The position numbers were made by a program, and so were the translations under genes. A stretch of DNA of 64,000 bases. Source: Azolla caroliniana. Lineage: Eukaryota; Polypodiophyta. The notes under the pieces are model-generated. The model was not told the origin of the DNA. It ran no database searches and saw only the letters and a list, made by a program, of their open reading frames with translations. Positions within the stretch are counted from its first letter, which is position 1. Every line of letters starts with the position of its first letter. The stretch is from the NCBI GenBank assembly GCA_043228905.1, contig JBHGNT010000017.1, positions 5,332,001 through 5,396,000 of the forward strand. The letters are read 5' to 3'. Positions 9,971 to 23,307 of the stretch are shown piece by piece.

Positions 9971-12235
9971 TTTATGATCTACCCTGACTCCACTATGAAA
10001 GAACTTTCTAATGCCAATAGCCTCTCAATGAGACCCTACCCGTGCTACTCCTCACTTACTCACTTCTCCACCCCCAAACTTCATGATGCACCCCTCCACA
10101 ACACTAACCCTCTCACTAAACCTTATTTCCATACTCCTCTCCATCTCACTTTCCTCCACCCTTCCCCTTATACCCCCTTCATCTCCAAGCTTCTTCACAA
10201 CTTGACTGTCTCCCTTGCCCTTTTGTTCATGTCATTTCGCCTTTATTTCTCCCACATCCTATTGAGTACATGTCCCTAACACCACCCAACCCATGTTTGG
10301 AAATGATCCAACTAACTAGGATAATTGTAAAAAGGACAACAAGCTAAAAGCCCAGAATTGCCAAATTAGTATGAACCCTCCAACCTTAAAAAACTAGGGT
10401 TACAAAGAAGCAGTGGTTGAGTGTTGAGTTAGTAGGTTACATGGAAAATTAGCAGTAATATAGTGTGCAAAGCGTGAATGTCATACTCATTGTGTGTGTA
10501 TCTTCCATGTATTTCATTATCTCTCATGTCCTCTAATAAATTATCTTGCTCCCTGTTGGTTTTTTGCATTGTGGTAGAAACCATTTCAGATTAATTCTTT
10601 GCATGTAATTTGACATTTCCATTGCACATGGTGTACTTCGTGAGCAGTATTGTTGTGGCAATATATCCCATATAGATGATCATTATCCCCATTGCCTATT
10701 CTTGTAGCACATGTTGTGCATCATAAGTTGATTGAAGATAAAGCTTGAACACAAAGTTGTCCTAGCCCATCCCTATTGTCAATCCCATGCTAGGGTCTAA
10801 ATAATTTTGCCATGTATCCATGTCCATATAGATATCTTATTAAAACCAAACGAACCCTACTCTAATCCCGAGTTTATTTTGCAAGGAAATTTTTCCTTAA
10901 ACATAGTGCAAAAATAAATGTTGGTCATATATGCACATTCTACCATGCTTGTGTTTCACCAGTAACATATTCGTGAACCTTTGAGGTTGTTGGTAAACAA
11001 CTTTAATACAATTGTCTTTATTTATAAGGCCCACTTTTGTTTATGTATCTAAAAATTGTTTGTAAAGTAGGTCAAAATGAAGTTACAAAGGTGAATGAGA
11101 TTAGCACATGATTTGGGTAAAAAGGAGGATAAAAAACAATGAATTGCGAAGCATTGTTGTGTGGGAGAGATGATTGTTTCTATAAAAGTAGAGAGGTTTG
11201 CCTTTCATAAACTTCCTTTTGTGAGAGGGAGGCACACTCATATGGATATGGTCTACATCAAAGACCATAGTCATCATATGGATCGAGTTACCCACACCCT
11301 CAAAGGATATTTTGAGTAGTTAAAATAAACCCTATTTGTAAAGAATAAATATAATCAACTTTTCATCATCCATGAGGAGAACATATTTGACCCATGGGAT
11401 CGAATAAACTCTCTATGTGAAAATAATATGCACACACGTTTGTTGATGGAGATTTATTTCAGTATGACACTTTTATCATTCTCGTCTACGAAGTCACCAC
11501 ACTTCTTATGAATTACCTTAAATGATGAGCATGTGACAAGTGATATTCATCCTCCACTAGTTTTTTCATTGCATACCTTCATACTTGGGTGACGATGTGA
11601 CGATGCTACTTCAAACCTAACATATGTGACCAAGTTTGAAGAATTCATCTTATCTTCAAGAGCCAAGGCTCATGAGGGTAGGTAGATAGAAATATTTTTA
11701 ACATCCATGAGAGACCAATCACAATCTATGAGACAAGACCTAGGCAATGGCGCGGAACTTTGATTCTAAGGTGTAAACCGCTCAGTGAAACTGTAGTAAG
11801 ATGCAATTGGACACATTTTAACATTTTTATCTTGTATTGGGGGCCAATATTGAGGGTTAAATTTTGCAAATGTAAATTTCAAAATTTGACATTGTAGCAT
11901 ATTGACACTTCATACTTAGCACCTCTAGTAATCTTATCATTAATGATCAATATGTTTCGCAACATCACCGGAGGAGCTCTAAGAAATCTTTTACTCCCCA
12001 TCTTTTAAACCATTTCATGATGTCAAAGCACCTAGTTAGACTAGAGGATTCTTTCTCTTATTTGTAGACGAGAAGATTCTGCTCTTATTCATTCGATGTA
12101 CCTTGCATCGTGTGTTCCAAGAGGCATAACAAATTGTATAGATCGACTAGCTTCGCGGTTGAGGTAGGCCTTTCTTTGTAGACCAACCATATTTGTGCGA
12201 GGTAGGAATTGGAACGGTTCGTTTTCGGCTAAACA
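9971..12235. other. intergenic, nothing recognised
   Basis: AT-rich DNA with only short, compositionally biased frames, including a Pro/His/Leu-rich frame at 9950-10279. No homology or repeat structure could be supported. Confidence 0.5.
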
Positions 12236-12480
12236 GGTTTTGTCCGGTTAAGCCTAAACCGGTTTGGGAGTTTTCAAAACTGAATCGAACCAGTTCCAAA
12301 ACCGGTTTAGCCAAGCCGATTAAGCCTTAACTGGCATGGAAACTGGTTTGCCCAAAATTGGTTCAGTTCGGCTTGAGCCATTCCAAGCCGAGCTCAGACA
12401 CGGTTAAGGACGCTCCAGCCTAAACCGAACCGAACCCGCCAAACCGTTTGGAAACGGTTTAACGGCTCGGGTTTAGGCTT
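12236..12480. repeat. degenerate AACCG/CGGTT repeats
   Basis: Within about 245 bp, variants of AACCGGTTT, AACCGAACC and AAACCGTTT recur about ten times in both orientations, alternating with GCCGAGCC and TTAAGCC variants. It is a simple-sequence-like region about 1.9 kb upstream of the nucleotidase start codon. CGGTT/AACCG also resembles the core of plant MYB sites, but function is not shown. Confidence 0.6.
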
Positions 12481-12519
12481 GAGCCGAGCCGTTGCCGAGT
12501 CCAGGTTCCAGGGCTTTCC

Positions 12520-12625
12520 AAAGAGGACGAAGAAGAAGAAGAAGAAGAAGAAGTAAAAAAAAGGCCAAAGACGAGTCTAACGAGGTCGTCCAATGGGGGA
12601 GGGCCACGTCATCAGATTTGAAAGA

Positions 12626-12673
<48 letters not shown>

Positions 12674-12741
12674 AAAGCAAAGAAAAGTCCCAACAAACAA
12701 GAGGGTGTCAAAAGATTGGTGAAGAAGCCATTGCCACAGAC

Positions 12742-12788
<47 letters not shown>

Positions 12789-13154
12789 AAGGATTTGAGA
12801 GGGAAGGAACAGAGCATGTGGGGGGAGAGAGACAGAGAAGAGAGAGAGAGAAAGTCGAAGAATTTGTTTGAGAAAAGAGAGAGAAACAGAGGATGTGGGG
12901 GTCATAGAGAGGAGAGAAGAGAGAGAAGTAGAAGGATTTGAGAGTGAGTGAGAGAGGCACAGTGTATGGTGGGGACAGAGACAGAGAGAAACAGAGGATT
13001 TGCTGGAGAGAGAGAGAGAGAGAGAGAGAGGATTTGGTGACAGAGATAGATAGGTGGAGGATTGAAAAAACATTTAGAGAGAGAGAGAGAGAAACAGAGG
13101 ATTAATGAGTGAGAGCGAGGAATTTGGGTAGGGATAGAGAAATAGAGGATTTTG

Positions 13155-13196
<42 letters not shown>

Positions 13197-13272
13197 CAAT
13201 AATGTAACATGTGCTGCTAATAAAGCAAAGAAAAGGTATGGATCTCCGAAAGGAAGATTCTCTCTCTCTGCC

Positions 13273-13309
<37 letters not shown>

Positions 13310-13320
13310 TTCTTCTTCTC
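12520..13320. repeat. GA-rich tracts switching to CT-rich
   Basis: From 12520 to about 13195 the plus strand is strongly purine-rich. It has several long (GA)n runs (around 12635-12668, 12748-12782, 13006-13028 and 13158-13194) plus a (GAA)n run at 12524-12550. At 13260-13320 it switches to (CT)n and (CTT)n. It lies upstream of the 5'-nucleotidase gene and may be part of its promoter or 5' leader. Long frames here are repeat artefacts. Confidence 0.85.
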
Positions 13321-14187
13321 TCTTTTTGGATTTGTCTCATATATTTTTGTTCTATTTTGGCCCTCACTGTCGACCATAACAACAACATTTTGGATGGGAT
13401 GGGTGGGGATGGCCCATCTTTTTCAACCCCTTTACAACGACGCCTGGCGCACTATGGAAGGATTATACATATTATATGAATCATATACTTACATGTATAC
13501 ATACATACATACATGCATACACATACACATACACATACACATAACACTTCTTTTCCCTCTCACCGCATTTCTCTTCCTTTGGCTTCTTCACCTCAAGATC
13601 TTAAGGTATACCACTATTACGCACATGTATGCATTTCTATACCCCTCCACCTCCACCTCCACCTCTTTATGAGGATCTCCCCCCCCCCTCTTTCTCATAC
13701 AAATTCTGTTTGCTTACATTTTTTTTTGAAGGTTTCTATTGATCCATCATAGAATTTGGGCTTCTTATTGAATTCGAATTTCCACAGTTTTTAGCTTCAA
13801 ATTGAACCCGATCACTGCAATTTAACTTACTGCCCTTTACTTTGGTGGGTTTCATAATTTAAACTTTTGATTGAGCATCCCTGTATTAGAGCTTTTCAAT
13901 GGATTAATTTCCTTGGGTTTCATCTAAAATAAGTCATAATATCATCATTTTATGCATAAGGTAGTGATGTTATTGTTTATCCGGGGTTTCATCATTCTAT
14001 GCGTAAAGTATTGATGTCATAGTTTTCTCTGGAGGTTTCTGACGCATAGAGACGCAGACACAGAACATATGCATATGCATACATGTACATATACATATAT
14101 GTAATATTTATACGCATATACATACATGTACATGTACATGTACAATACACATGCATATGCATACACATGTACATATACTTATACATT

Positions 14188-14243
<56 letters not shown>

Positions 14244-14376
14244 TGCATCCATATCCATATGCATATGCATATACATGGTAGATGTACGTGTACATGTGCA
14301 CATCATAGTTTTCCAGGTGAATTCTCATTGATGTGATCTTAAGCTGGCATATTTGTACCTTGTACAGAGATAATCA
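13321..14376 (+). promoter_or_regulatory. upstream leader region of the 5'-nucleotidase gene
   Basis: No coding sequence. The CT-rich stretch at 13260-13600 looks like a plant 5' UTR. A candidate leader intron could run from a donor near 13605 (TTAAG/GTATAC) to an acceptor TGTACAG near 14370, six or so bases before the ATG. It also contains (CATA)n at 13500-13542 and a long imperfect CATATA array at 14080-14275. Transcription start and leader intron are inference. Confidence 0.4.
14062..14275. repeat. imperfect CATATA/CATGTA microsatellite
   Basis: Tandem hexamers (ACATAT), with tetramer and CATGTA variants, over about 200 bp just upstream of the nucleotidase start codon. Confidence 0.9.
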
Positions 14377-17300
14377 ATGGATCAGGTAGAAGACAAAGTC
14401 ACTAAATCTTCCTCTGACAACCTGAATAGTGCTTATGAGAAGACGGTGGGCGGTGGATGGGCAATCAATGGATGGCAGGGTTCTATTGATATGAGGAAAC
14501 AGATTTTTTGCAATAGGTCTTTGAATATGAAAAGTATTGTTGCTGTTGGATTTGACATGGATTATACTCTTGCTCAGTATAAAGCTGAAACCTTTGAGAC
14601 AATGGCTTATCATGGAACCATCAAGAAGCTTGTGTTTGACCTAGGATATCCTAAAGAGGTTTTTACTCCTTTATTATTGTCTTTTAAGAAAATTTACTGT
14701 TGTGTAAGAATATATGCCACATGGAGTTTGTTCAACTTTCATTCAATTTTGTCAATATCAGAATATATGTCTTTTAAGAAAATTTACTGCTGTGTAAGAA
14801 TATATCTGCCCATTTCTTTCTTTCTATACACACATGTGTGTAACGTTCTTATGTGTCCTCATGATGTTTGTCACGTGAATATTCCCTTCGACGGCTCAGA
14901 TTTGGACATTATGGCACATGAGTGGATGGAGCCATTGTTGTATCTCTTAATAAGGAAACATTGTTTTGTTATTTCCACGTTTATGTAAAGTCGAGCACTA
15001 TGGTGTACCTATCAGGCACTATATGCTGATCTTACAACAACCTTCTGTATGATGACTAGGAAACCTTTTTAAGGAAAAATGGTGGTTTTTTGAAATGTTT
15101 TAAAGATGCGTGCAAGATTTTAAAAGCTTAATTGATAGATATGATTTTGTTAAGAATATCATGTAAATATCCCACGTTTATACTAATTTTTAATTGGAAG
15201 ACCTAGACAGAATTTTAGATATATGCGTGTGTATTTCAATGTGTATATACTTGTCTTTTGTATAGGGCAAGTTATACTGTATTCACTCCCATATATCCAT
15301 TTTGTGAGTTTATGGAAATGAAATAACACATTTCTATTGATCAAGTGAATAGACATTAAGAAAACGAGACTTGATGGTTAGAGACAGAAAATTGTTTCTG
15401 TGTTTCAACTAACTATATAGCAAAACATTATGACTATTACACCTCTATTTGTTGCAGTTGCTGCAATGGAAGTTTGACTGGCAATACATGGTACGGGGTC
15501 TTGTTCTTGATAAGCAACGAGGAAATATCTTGAAGGTAAAAATCTTCAATGTAGCAAATTCTTGGTAAATATGTTTTTTTTTCTTTCTTTCTAATGATAT
15601 ACAGAGAACAGTAATGAAATGTCACACCACTGCAAGTTATAACTGGTATAATTTGAAAGACATTTCTGTAGCCCATAATAAAATACAATTAATTCTAACT
15701 TAGTTCTTGGTTGTTAGAAGTGATGAAGGTTGCATTGTAATTTTTGTGCATTCCCAACCCTAGATAGGGCTGTATACAATGTCAATATGCTCATTACTGT
15801 AACCAAATGTTGATGCAAACTGTGATTTAGCATGACCCTGTTCCTCTGTTTAGCCGATGAATAACGAAATGTAGAGACCATCCTATCTTTTGGTAGATTT
15901 TTATGAAGTTTTTTTCTTCCATTTTAATATTTCAGGGTACTATTGCAGCCCTAGTCGCATGATGTTTAATTTACATTATGTTGTTGCAATTATGAAACAG
16001 TTTCTCTCTCATTTTCCAAATTATTCTCATTAGCTATAGAGTATACAATCACGTATTTTCCATTTATACTATGCTAGCTGTATGATTAGACTGATTAGTT
16101 AATAGTAAAACTTTGTAAGGTGTGCAGCTTAAATTGCTGCACATATGTAGATGATTTGAAGCATGTTGGTTTAATGATAGCTTCCCAGTTTAATGCAATA
16201 TTATCTTGTGCTAATATCTAAATTGGTAACACATTAAACCTTTTTTATATGAACATTTGCCACAAACATGTATTGTTTTAGAAATAGGAATGGAATTGTT
16301 GAGCACCATAAAATCATTAGATTATAAAGAAGAGACTTGTCAATGTAGGGTTACTCAAGAATCCACACATTGTACTGAAGTTGTTGGATTTATATATCAT
16401 AAATGGGTTTCAATTTCTATTCTGTTTTCTCTGGGGGCCTTTTTAAACTATGATCCATTCCTTCTATACTATATATTTCTAAAAGAAAAGTGGATTTTTT
16501 ATCTGGGCATTTTTGAATGTATGTCGCGTGATGTATTTGCAAGTGAGAGTCTTTGTATTATTTAAACATATATATGTGATTATCACAGGCTCCATTATTA
16601 GAGAGCTTAACAAGCTCTGTTTCTCTGTTGATTTCCAGATGGACCGTCACAAGTATGTCAAGGTGGCTTATCATGGTCTCCATGAGCTGTCTAGGGAAGA
16701 TAGATTGACAATATATGGGAACAGTCCTTTACAGCAAGCTTATGATGAACCTGATTATGCTCTAATTGATACACTCTTCTCTCTGGCTGAAGCATATCTT
16801 TTTGCACAACTCGTTGAATTTAGGGATCTGAACCCTGATAAAATTCCAGTAGCTTCTCGGTATGTTTTTTGTTGCATAACTGAACCAAACTGCAATCTGT
16901 GTGTGTGGTTGTGTGTAAAAAAATTTGTAACTCTAAACTGGATTTTTTGGGTGATGTATATAGGGCGAAGCCTGATGGTGAACTCTCAATTCCATTCAAG
17001 TAAATATCCAACTCACTCAGTATATTGAAGGAGTGGTTTGCTTGAAATTATAGAAACTAAACAGTAACCTTATCCACAGTAATACAAATTGCATAGATGC
17101 TGCAAGTGTGTCAAACAAACAACACAGTTGTCCATGTTTGATAAAGCAATGAGTAATAAGCCAAGCAGAAAATTATGCTTTTTAACCTATCTGTAATGTA
17201 GGACTTGTTCTGTTATATAGCATGTACGTATCTCCTCATCAGATAGCAAATCTTTTATGCTGATACAAGTAAGAAAGAAGCAGATGCTATGAGGTCCGAA

Positions 17301-20300
17301 AAAACTCTAGAATGAGAAATCTGAAAAGATGTGAAAGAAGTATAGATGCCATCTTGGGGCCAAAGGAGGCTAAGTGATGCAGAATCTCAAAGTGGATTAG
17401 AGAAGGATAAAGAGAATGTGTTGTAGCATTTCCAGGAGGAAAGTGTTTTAAAAAAGCTCCATAATGTTTTTAGAGGAAAATGAAGATCTGCTGTGGGGGG
17501 ATGCAATGATGGAATTTTTTAAGACTACATGCTATTGTGTGCCATTCAGTTTTAAGCACACAAGCAAATGCTCCACCCAAAAATGACGTATGAGACCAAA
17601 GCATTTTTACAAATATATAAAACTCACATAAGGTTTCGTTGTGTCCTGCAAAGGCATGCCATTGAAATGAACCTGTATAAGATGGAAAATGGAAGGGCAG
17701 CTGACTCAATAGAGATGTTTAGACTTGATTAAATGATTTCGAGCTGAGGTGAATATTGAATAGTAGACATGTTTTGTTATTAATGCTTGTATGTAGGGAG
17801 GGAGAATCCGATCTAGTGAATCTGCATATGAATGAGATGTCTGTAATTACTTGAAAAACGATAAGATGGCCATGGTAAGCTCCACCATGGCCAAAAGCTC
17901 TGTAGCATCATACCGGAGTAGAAGCAGAGTGCATGGGCAGATGATGGAAACCAAATGTGCTATTGACTAAAAGCAGAGTCTAGAGCTAGCATTGCAACTC
18001 CAGACCATTTTGTCACCTTGATGCCATTGTCCTATTTTGTTGATATAAAAAAGGTTGACACTTTTTGGATGAGCTGATTCTATAGTCTCATATGGAAAGC
18101 ACACGGATTTAATGGCTGACTTATGTTATGGGGAGAGAGCAATTAGTAGGCAAGAGGTGTGACTTATCTTATTTGATTAAGATTGAGATAATAGGAGTAA
18201 ATAAAAACAGTGAACAAAATCTGATGTTTGCTGCATAATGAAACTGTGCAACATGTACTGCCTTTCTTGGCTATAAGAACAGCATGTCGTATTTGGGCAA
18301 GATCGGAATGATTTATGTTGGAGCCTCATCAACAGTTTCTAAATTGGCATGAGCATCTCCTCCTTTGTATCAAGTTCAAATGCTCTGGTGGAACCCTTGG
18401 AGAAAGAGGTCAAATGTGTTCCTTCAAATGACATTGGATGATGTCTGGGGTCATCATTTGAGATTTCAGGAGTGCATTTGTTTTTTAAGAGGAGAATAAT
18501 TGTTGCTTGTGCCTGATCTCTAGGAAACAAGTGGAGAAGTAAACAGTGAACTTGGAGATAATATAGATATATAGCAACAAAGTTGCATCTGATAAGGACT
18601 AAACTAGTTTCACGTTCCTTCTATGGAATAAAGAAATCTTTTTCGGATTTGTAAATGTGTTCCAAACTGCTTTTACTGTGGAAGCACGTATACATGATCA
18701 TTTCTGATTTCGTACTTTAATCCGTCTCTCAGGTGGTAAATCTGAAGGTAATTCATGTGAAAAAAATGTCTGAATATTACTTGAATAACTTGAATAAAGT
18801 CAAAATCGAGTAAGTTTTAATGCCAACTTGAATAACTTTAAGAACATCTACCTTGCTTGTCTTTTTCAAGGTAATAAGTAAGACACAGTTATAATACTAT
18901 TCAAACTTTCCTATTTCATATTGTTTCTACATCAGAATACAAAATTAATGGTTAGGGTGGTATAATCTTCCTCACAAACATTGTTGTCCATCGCTAATAA
19001 AGGAAGTTATGTTCGTTTATCCTAGCTGCACTAAAAAGAGTGTTCAAGTAGTAACATATCTGAAATATCCTTGGTGTAGTTTATGTGGTTTTTGGTTTTA
19101 AAAGCTGTTTCTCTTTGTTAATAAAATTGTCATAAATCAAATTACTAATGTTTCTAATTCCTCCAAAAATGAATTTACAGCTTTTCACAAATTTACAAGG
19201 ATATAAGATCTGCTGTTGATCTATGCCACCGCGATGGGACTCTCAAACAAGCTGTGGCTGATGATCCTAGCAAGTAAGATAAAGGTTAAATGTTGCTTTA
19301 CGTGTTTTAAATGTGCAATGGTGAATCGTTTTTTAGCTTGATGTATATGAGATTGTCTTTAAAACTCGTATGGATAGGTTTGTTTTTTCCTCTCATCCAT
19401 TATAACTTGATGTTTGTGAGCATCCAAATCAATTCTGTTGCCTATTCTAGTGTTTGAAAGAAGAACATAAGCATCTTTGGCATAGCAGATTATAAACTGG
19501 CTGAAATCTTCTTGAGATGTACTGCATTTACAGATCACACTCTCTACTGGAAATTTAACTTGTCATATTTAATGAACAATTGGTCAAATGTATTGTAATT
19601 TTAATCCAGAGCTGTGTATGTATCATTTAGTAGTATATATGCATTCAAGTGTGCCATGCACTGTCTTGATGTATCTCGAAATATTTGATTAGCCAATGGA
19701 AGCAGTAGTTTGCTTAAAATGTAAATTGAACCTTGAACTCCACTTGTTAGATATCTTTGAGAATCAATTCAAAGCTTAGAAAAAGTTGCTTGATAATATG
19801 CCCTCCTCATAATGCATAATCTGCTGAGCTTTGATACAAAGCTTTTCTCATTTGGTAAGAATCTGCAAAAGGACTTGGTAAAAAGAGCTTGAAATATGCT
19901 CCCTTGATAATGCAGAATCTGCTAAGTTGTTTGCAGTATTGTCTTTCTGTGTAAAGAAAATTCCATTGTTGAATTGACCTTTTATGTACACAATCAAATT
20001 CATACATTGAAAGCCGCAAGTGTACATTAGAGTATTTTGCTTCTGGCTATGCTTTCTACAATGTGAAGCTCATATATGCTTCATTTTTGTTTTAAATGGA
20101 CCCATTTTTTTGCATTGCAGGTATATATATTTTGATCCGCAGGTTATTCCCATGTTGAAGATGTTGAGGGATTCCGGGAGAATCACATTCTTAGTAACTA
20201 ACAGGTAAGTTTCACCACGACTTAACTCTTAAAAGATATAAGTTTTGAACAATCTGACCTGTAATACTAGGGATAATTCAGGCCCAATCTCTAAATTAAC

Positions 20301-23300
20301 ACTCCAGTCATACTTTCATATGTGTTGTCAAACACATGAAATGCTTGCAACTTGAAAGCATTGCAAGTCCAAGGTTCCTTCATTTTTCAGACTACAATCT
20401 GTTTATAGTTGAATAAGAGAACTCAAAAATCAGTTATCTTATATATTGTTGAAGCATCTATTATGAATCATGATTGTACACCCAAATGCGTTTTACAAAA
20501 TCAAAATCCAGGAGAGAGTGAGCATAATAAGCTTGTTTGACAGATCTCCTTCCGTTAAATACTTGATAATCAAAGTCTACCATATCCAATCAGCCCATTT
20601 ATTAACATGCATGATGAAAATTCCGCGCCATTCAATTAAACTAAGAGAATCTAAACATATAGAAACTTGAGCAATGAGGTAGAGAGTGCTTTGAGCATTG
20701 TGATATAGTGTGTAGGATGTAAAGTTACATTGTAAGGCAATTTATGAGGATTATTTTTGGTCTCACTTGAGACTGAGTTAGATTGTTTTTATTTAAGTTT
20801 GTTACTTATTTCTGGAACCATTTTCAGATTTAGTGAAGTTTTTTTTATGTTTTTGTTTGGAAAAGTCTTTGGGATTATACACATGTAGCAATGAATTACC
20901 TTTGTGGAAAAAGCGGGTCGGCTTGTGGCACACCTAGGGATTTTGAATGGCTAAACTACTTTGATCTCATCATTACCGGAAGGTATTTCTCAAAATAAAT
21001 TTTTTTAAGGTGGTAATATGTTCCACTTTTTTATTCCACCTGTTTTAGTCTTTATTTCTGATATAATCACTTCCATTTTGTCCCAGTGCAAAACCAAGCT
21101 TTTTTGCCGAAGGAAGTAAGGCAGGGCTATTTGAAGTAGACATAAAATCCGGAATGCTTTTGAACACTGACAATGGTACTCCGTTAGCACAGGTGATTGT
21201 TATATTTCACCTCTTTTTTCAGTATTATTGATTTCATTAATAGACGAGTATTATTGATTGAGTGATGAAAATAAAATGCGTGATATGCTAAAATAGGTAG
21301 GTGATATTGACGTGAAGAAAATATCTTTGTCACGGAATGGAGTCACACAGGCATGCCGAGTCTTTCAGGTGCTTTTCAATGTTTTATCCAAATCCATTGT
21401 TTTCTTTCAGTGCCAAAATCACTGTTCCATCAAACATTAAAAATAAAAAAACACTCACTTTCAGGGTGGAAATGTAAAGCTCTTGCATCGGTTGCTTGGA
21501 ATAGACTCAGGTTCACAGGTGGGTGTATAAGCGCATTCCTTTTCAGTTATCATGTTTTAATGCTTTGCTTCAGAACTTCAAATATGGTGTTGCATGTTCA
21601 TCCTCCATATTCATATATAGATCATGATTTTTTTTGGATTGTGTCAAAAAGGTTTTATATGTTGGAGACCATATTTATGGAGACATTCTCCGCAGCAAGA
21701 AGCAACCTGGTAAAGTTTGATGTAAAATAACTCATATACAATCATTGTTTGTTTTTTCTCTGTATTATTATTAGGTTTCATTTCTTGATGATAATTGAGA
21801 CGTGTATGAAAGTGCTCTTTCTTTGTTTAAGGTTGGAGGACAATGCTAGTGATTCCAGAACTTGAGAAAGAACTCGAAAGCTATCATCAGACTGCACACA
21901 CTCTCAAGGTATTTGTTATGTTTCTGTTTACTGATGCCCAAAAACATGATTTTGTAATAGATGTTTCAGTGTGTGTTTTCTCCAATAAAAACAGATGTTA
22001 CGATTATTACGGGAGAATCTTGATAGTATTGAGGATGAAATGCAACACTTGCAATGGGATATCAGGTGTGTGTGTGTTCCCCTTGAGGTCCCATTAAAGT
22101 GCAAATTGAAAGTAAAATCTATAATAAATAGTGAGGAAAGTTGTTCACACATTTTGAGATCAACTTCTTTTGATGATGTTTTAAGTCGGTAGAAATCAAA
22201 TAATGTGCTTGATTGATGATACAATTCTTTCATCGAGTTGACTTTTATACCATTTCATTGAATAAACGTATTTGTGACATTTTTAATCATTTTCTTCAGT
22301 TTCTTTGTCAATTCTTTGTATGCTCACATACTTGGTTTAGCTGTGGTTTTTCTGTTTCATGGACTTACAGTAGTTGGGATGTTTAAGCTTTTTTGTCTGG
22401 CATTGCATTTTTTTGTTATCTTTTTTGCTAGGTTTGGTGAAGGACTTGATGACAGTAAGGAGACAATGATTACAAAGAGGGATAAATTACAAGTAATTGT
22501 TTGAAGATTTAGTTTAATGGGTATTTTAATTGTGCAAATGTATTCACTCGCTTGCTGAGAATATAAAAAAATGTGATTCATCAGGTGGAGCGGGACCAGT
22601 TTCGGGATTCACATCGGCAAACTCTCAGGGAATGGCATGAGACAGTAAGACGAATTCTGTTTTTATTGTTCTTTTTTTCCTTTTACTATTTTATGTGGTC
22701 GAATTTAGCCTATGCTTATAATATAAGCATCACCAGTACAAAATTTTACTACTTACTAATAAATATCCAAACTTTACATGTCTTATGGTGACTATTGACT
22801 GAGTTTTAGACTAAAAAACATTTGAGGTAATGTAGAAAGCACATCCAATATGTCTTCAATGTATAAAATCTTCAGAAAGCATTTTCACTAAGTGTGTCAT
22901 CCTTCTAATTATGAAGTTATTTTTTTATTGTTATTGTTATTGTTATTATTATGATCTTCGTCTTATTGTTGTTATAATCATTAATTGCAGTTTCATAAGA
23001 CATGGGGACAACTCATGAAGACGGGCTACCAGAACTCCCGTTTCGCACATCAGGTTTAAAAGAACAATTTTTTTGTTTAGTTCTATGGAAAATGAGAACA
23101 TGGTTAAAATTTTCCTTGCCATTCGTTTTTTTCATTGAAAGTATAATAACATTACTTCCATGATATGATTTACTAATGCAATAGGTGGAGCGGTATGCAT
23201 GTTTATACACAAGCCAAGTGACAAATATATGTTATTACTCGCCTGATAAATGTTATCGCACGAGCGAAGATTTTATGCCTCATGAGATGAAGAGCTTGGG

Positions 23301-23307
23301 AATTTGA
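14377..23307 (+). CDS. HAD-family cytosolic purine (IMP/GMP-type) 5'-nucleotidase, 17 exons
   Basis: Predicted to dephosphorylate purine nucleoside monophosphates in the cytosol (HAD subfamily IG). Exons from GT..AG junctions and frame: 14377-14658, 15458-15535, 16639-16859, 16964-16999, 19181-19273, 20121-20204, 20866-20982, 21087-21192, 21297-21368, 21465-21518, 21652-21709, 21832-21908, 21995-22065, 22432-22492, 22585-22644, 22991-23053, 23185-23307. They total 1656 nt, exactly 551 codons plus TGA, with no internal stop. HAD motifs are in order: DMDYT (D60, D62), FLVTNS (T263), SAKP (K306) and YVGDHIYGDIL (D387, D392). A charged helical region and a conserved HKTWGQLMKTGYQNSRFAHQ segment follow. 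No signal peptide or membrane segment is seen. Upstream CT-rich DNA may be the 5' UTR. The gene looks intact. The 36-nt exon 4 is the least certain part. Confidence 0.9.
14679..14805 (+). repeat. direct repeat in intron 1 of the nucleotidase gene
   Basis: About 37 bp (TGTCTTTTAAGAAAATTTAC... to ATATAT) at 14679-14715 recurs at 14768-14805 with one base change. It is a local duplication inside the intron with no coding effect. Confidence 0.8.
17000..19180 (+). other. large intron 4 of the nucleotidase gene
   Basis: A 2.2-kb intron bounded by GTAAATATCC and TTTACAG. I see no nested gene, LTR or repeat array in it. Confidence 0.6.

Noticed and set aside
16513-16638. ATG-initiated extension of the 171-codon frame into exon 3
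   Set aside because: The extension is intronic; a clear acceptor TTTCCAG lies directly before the conserved MDRHKYVKVAYHG segment at 16639.
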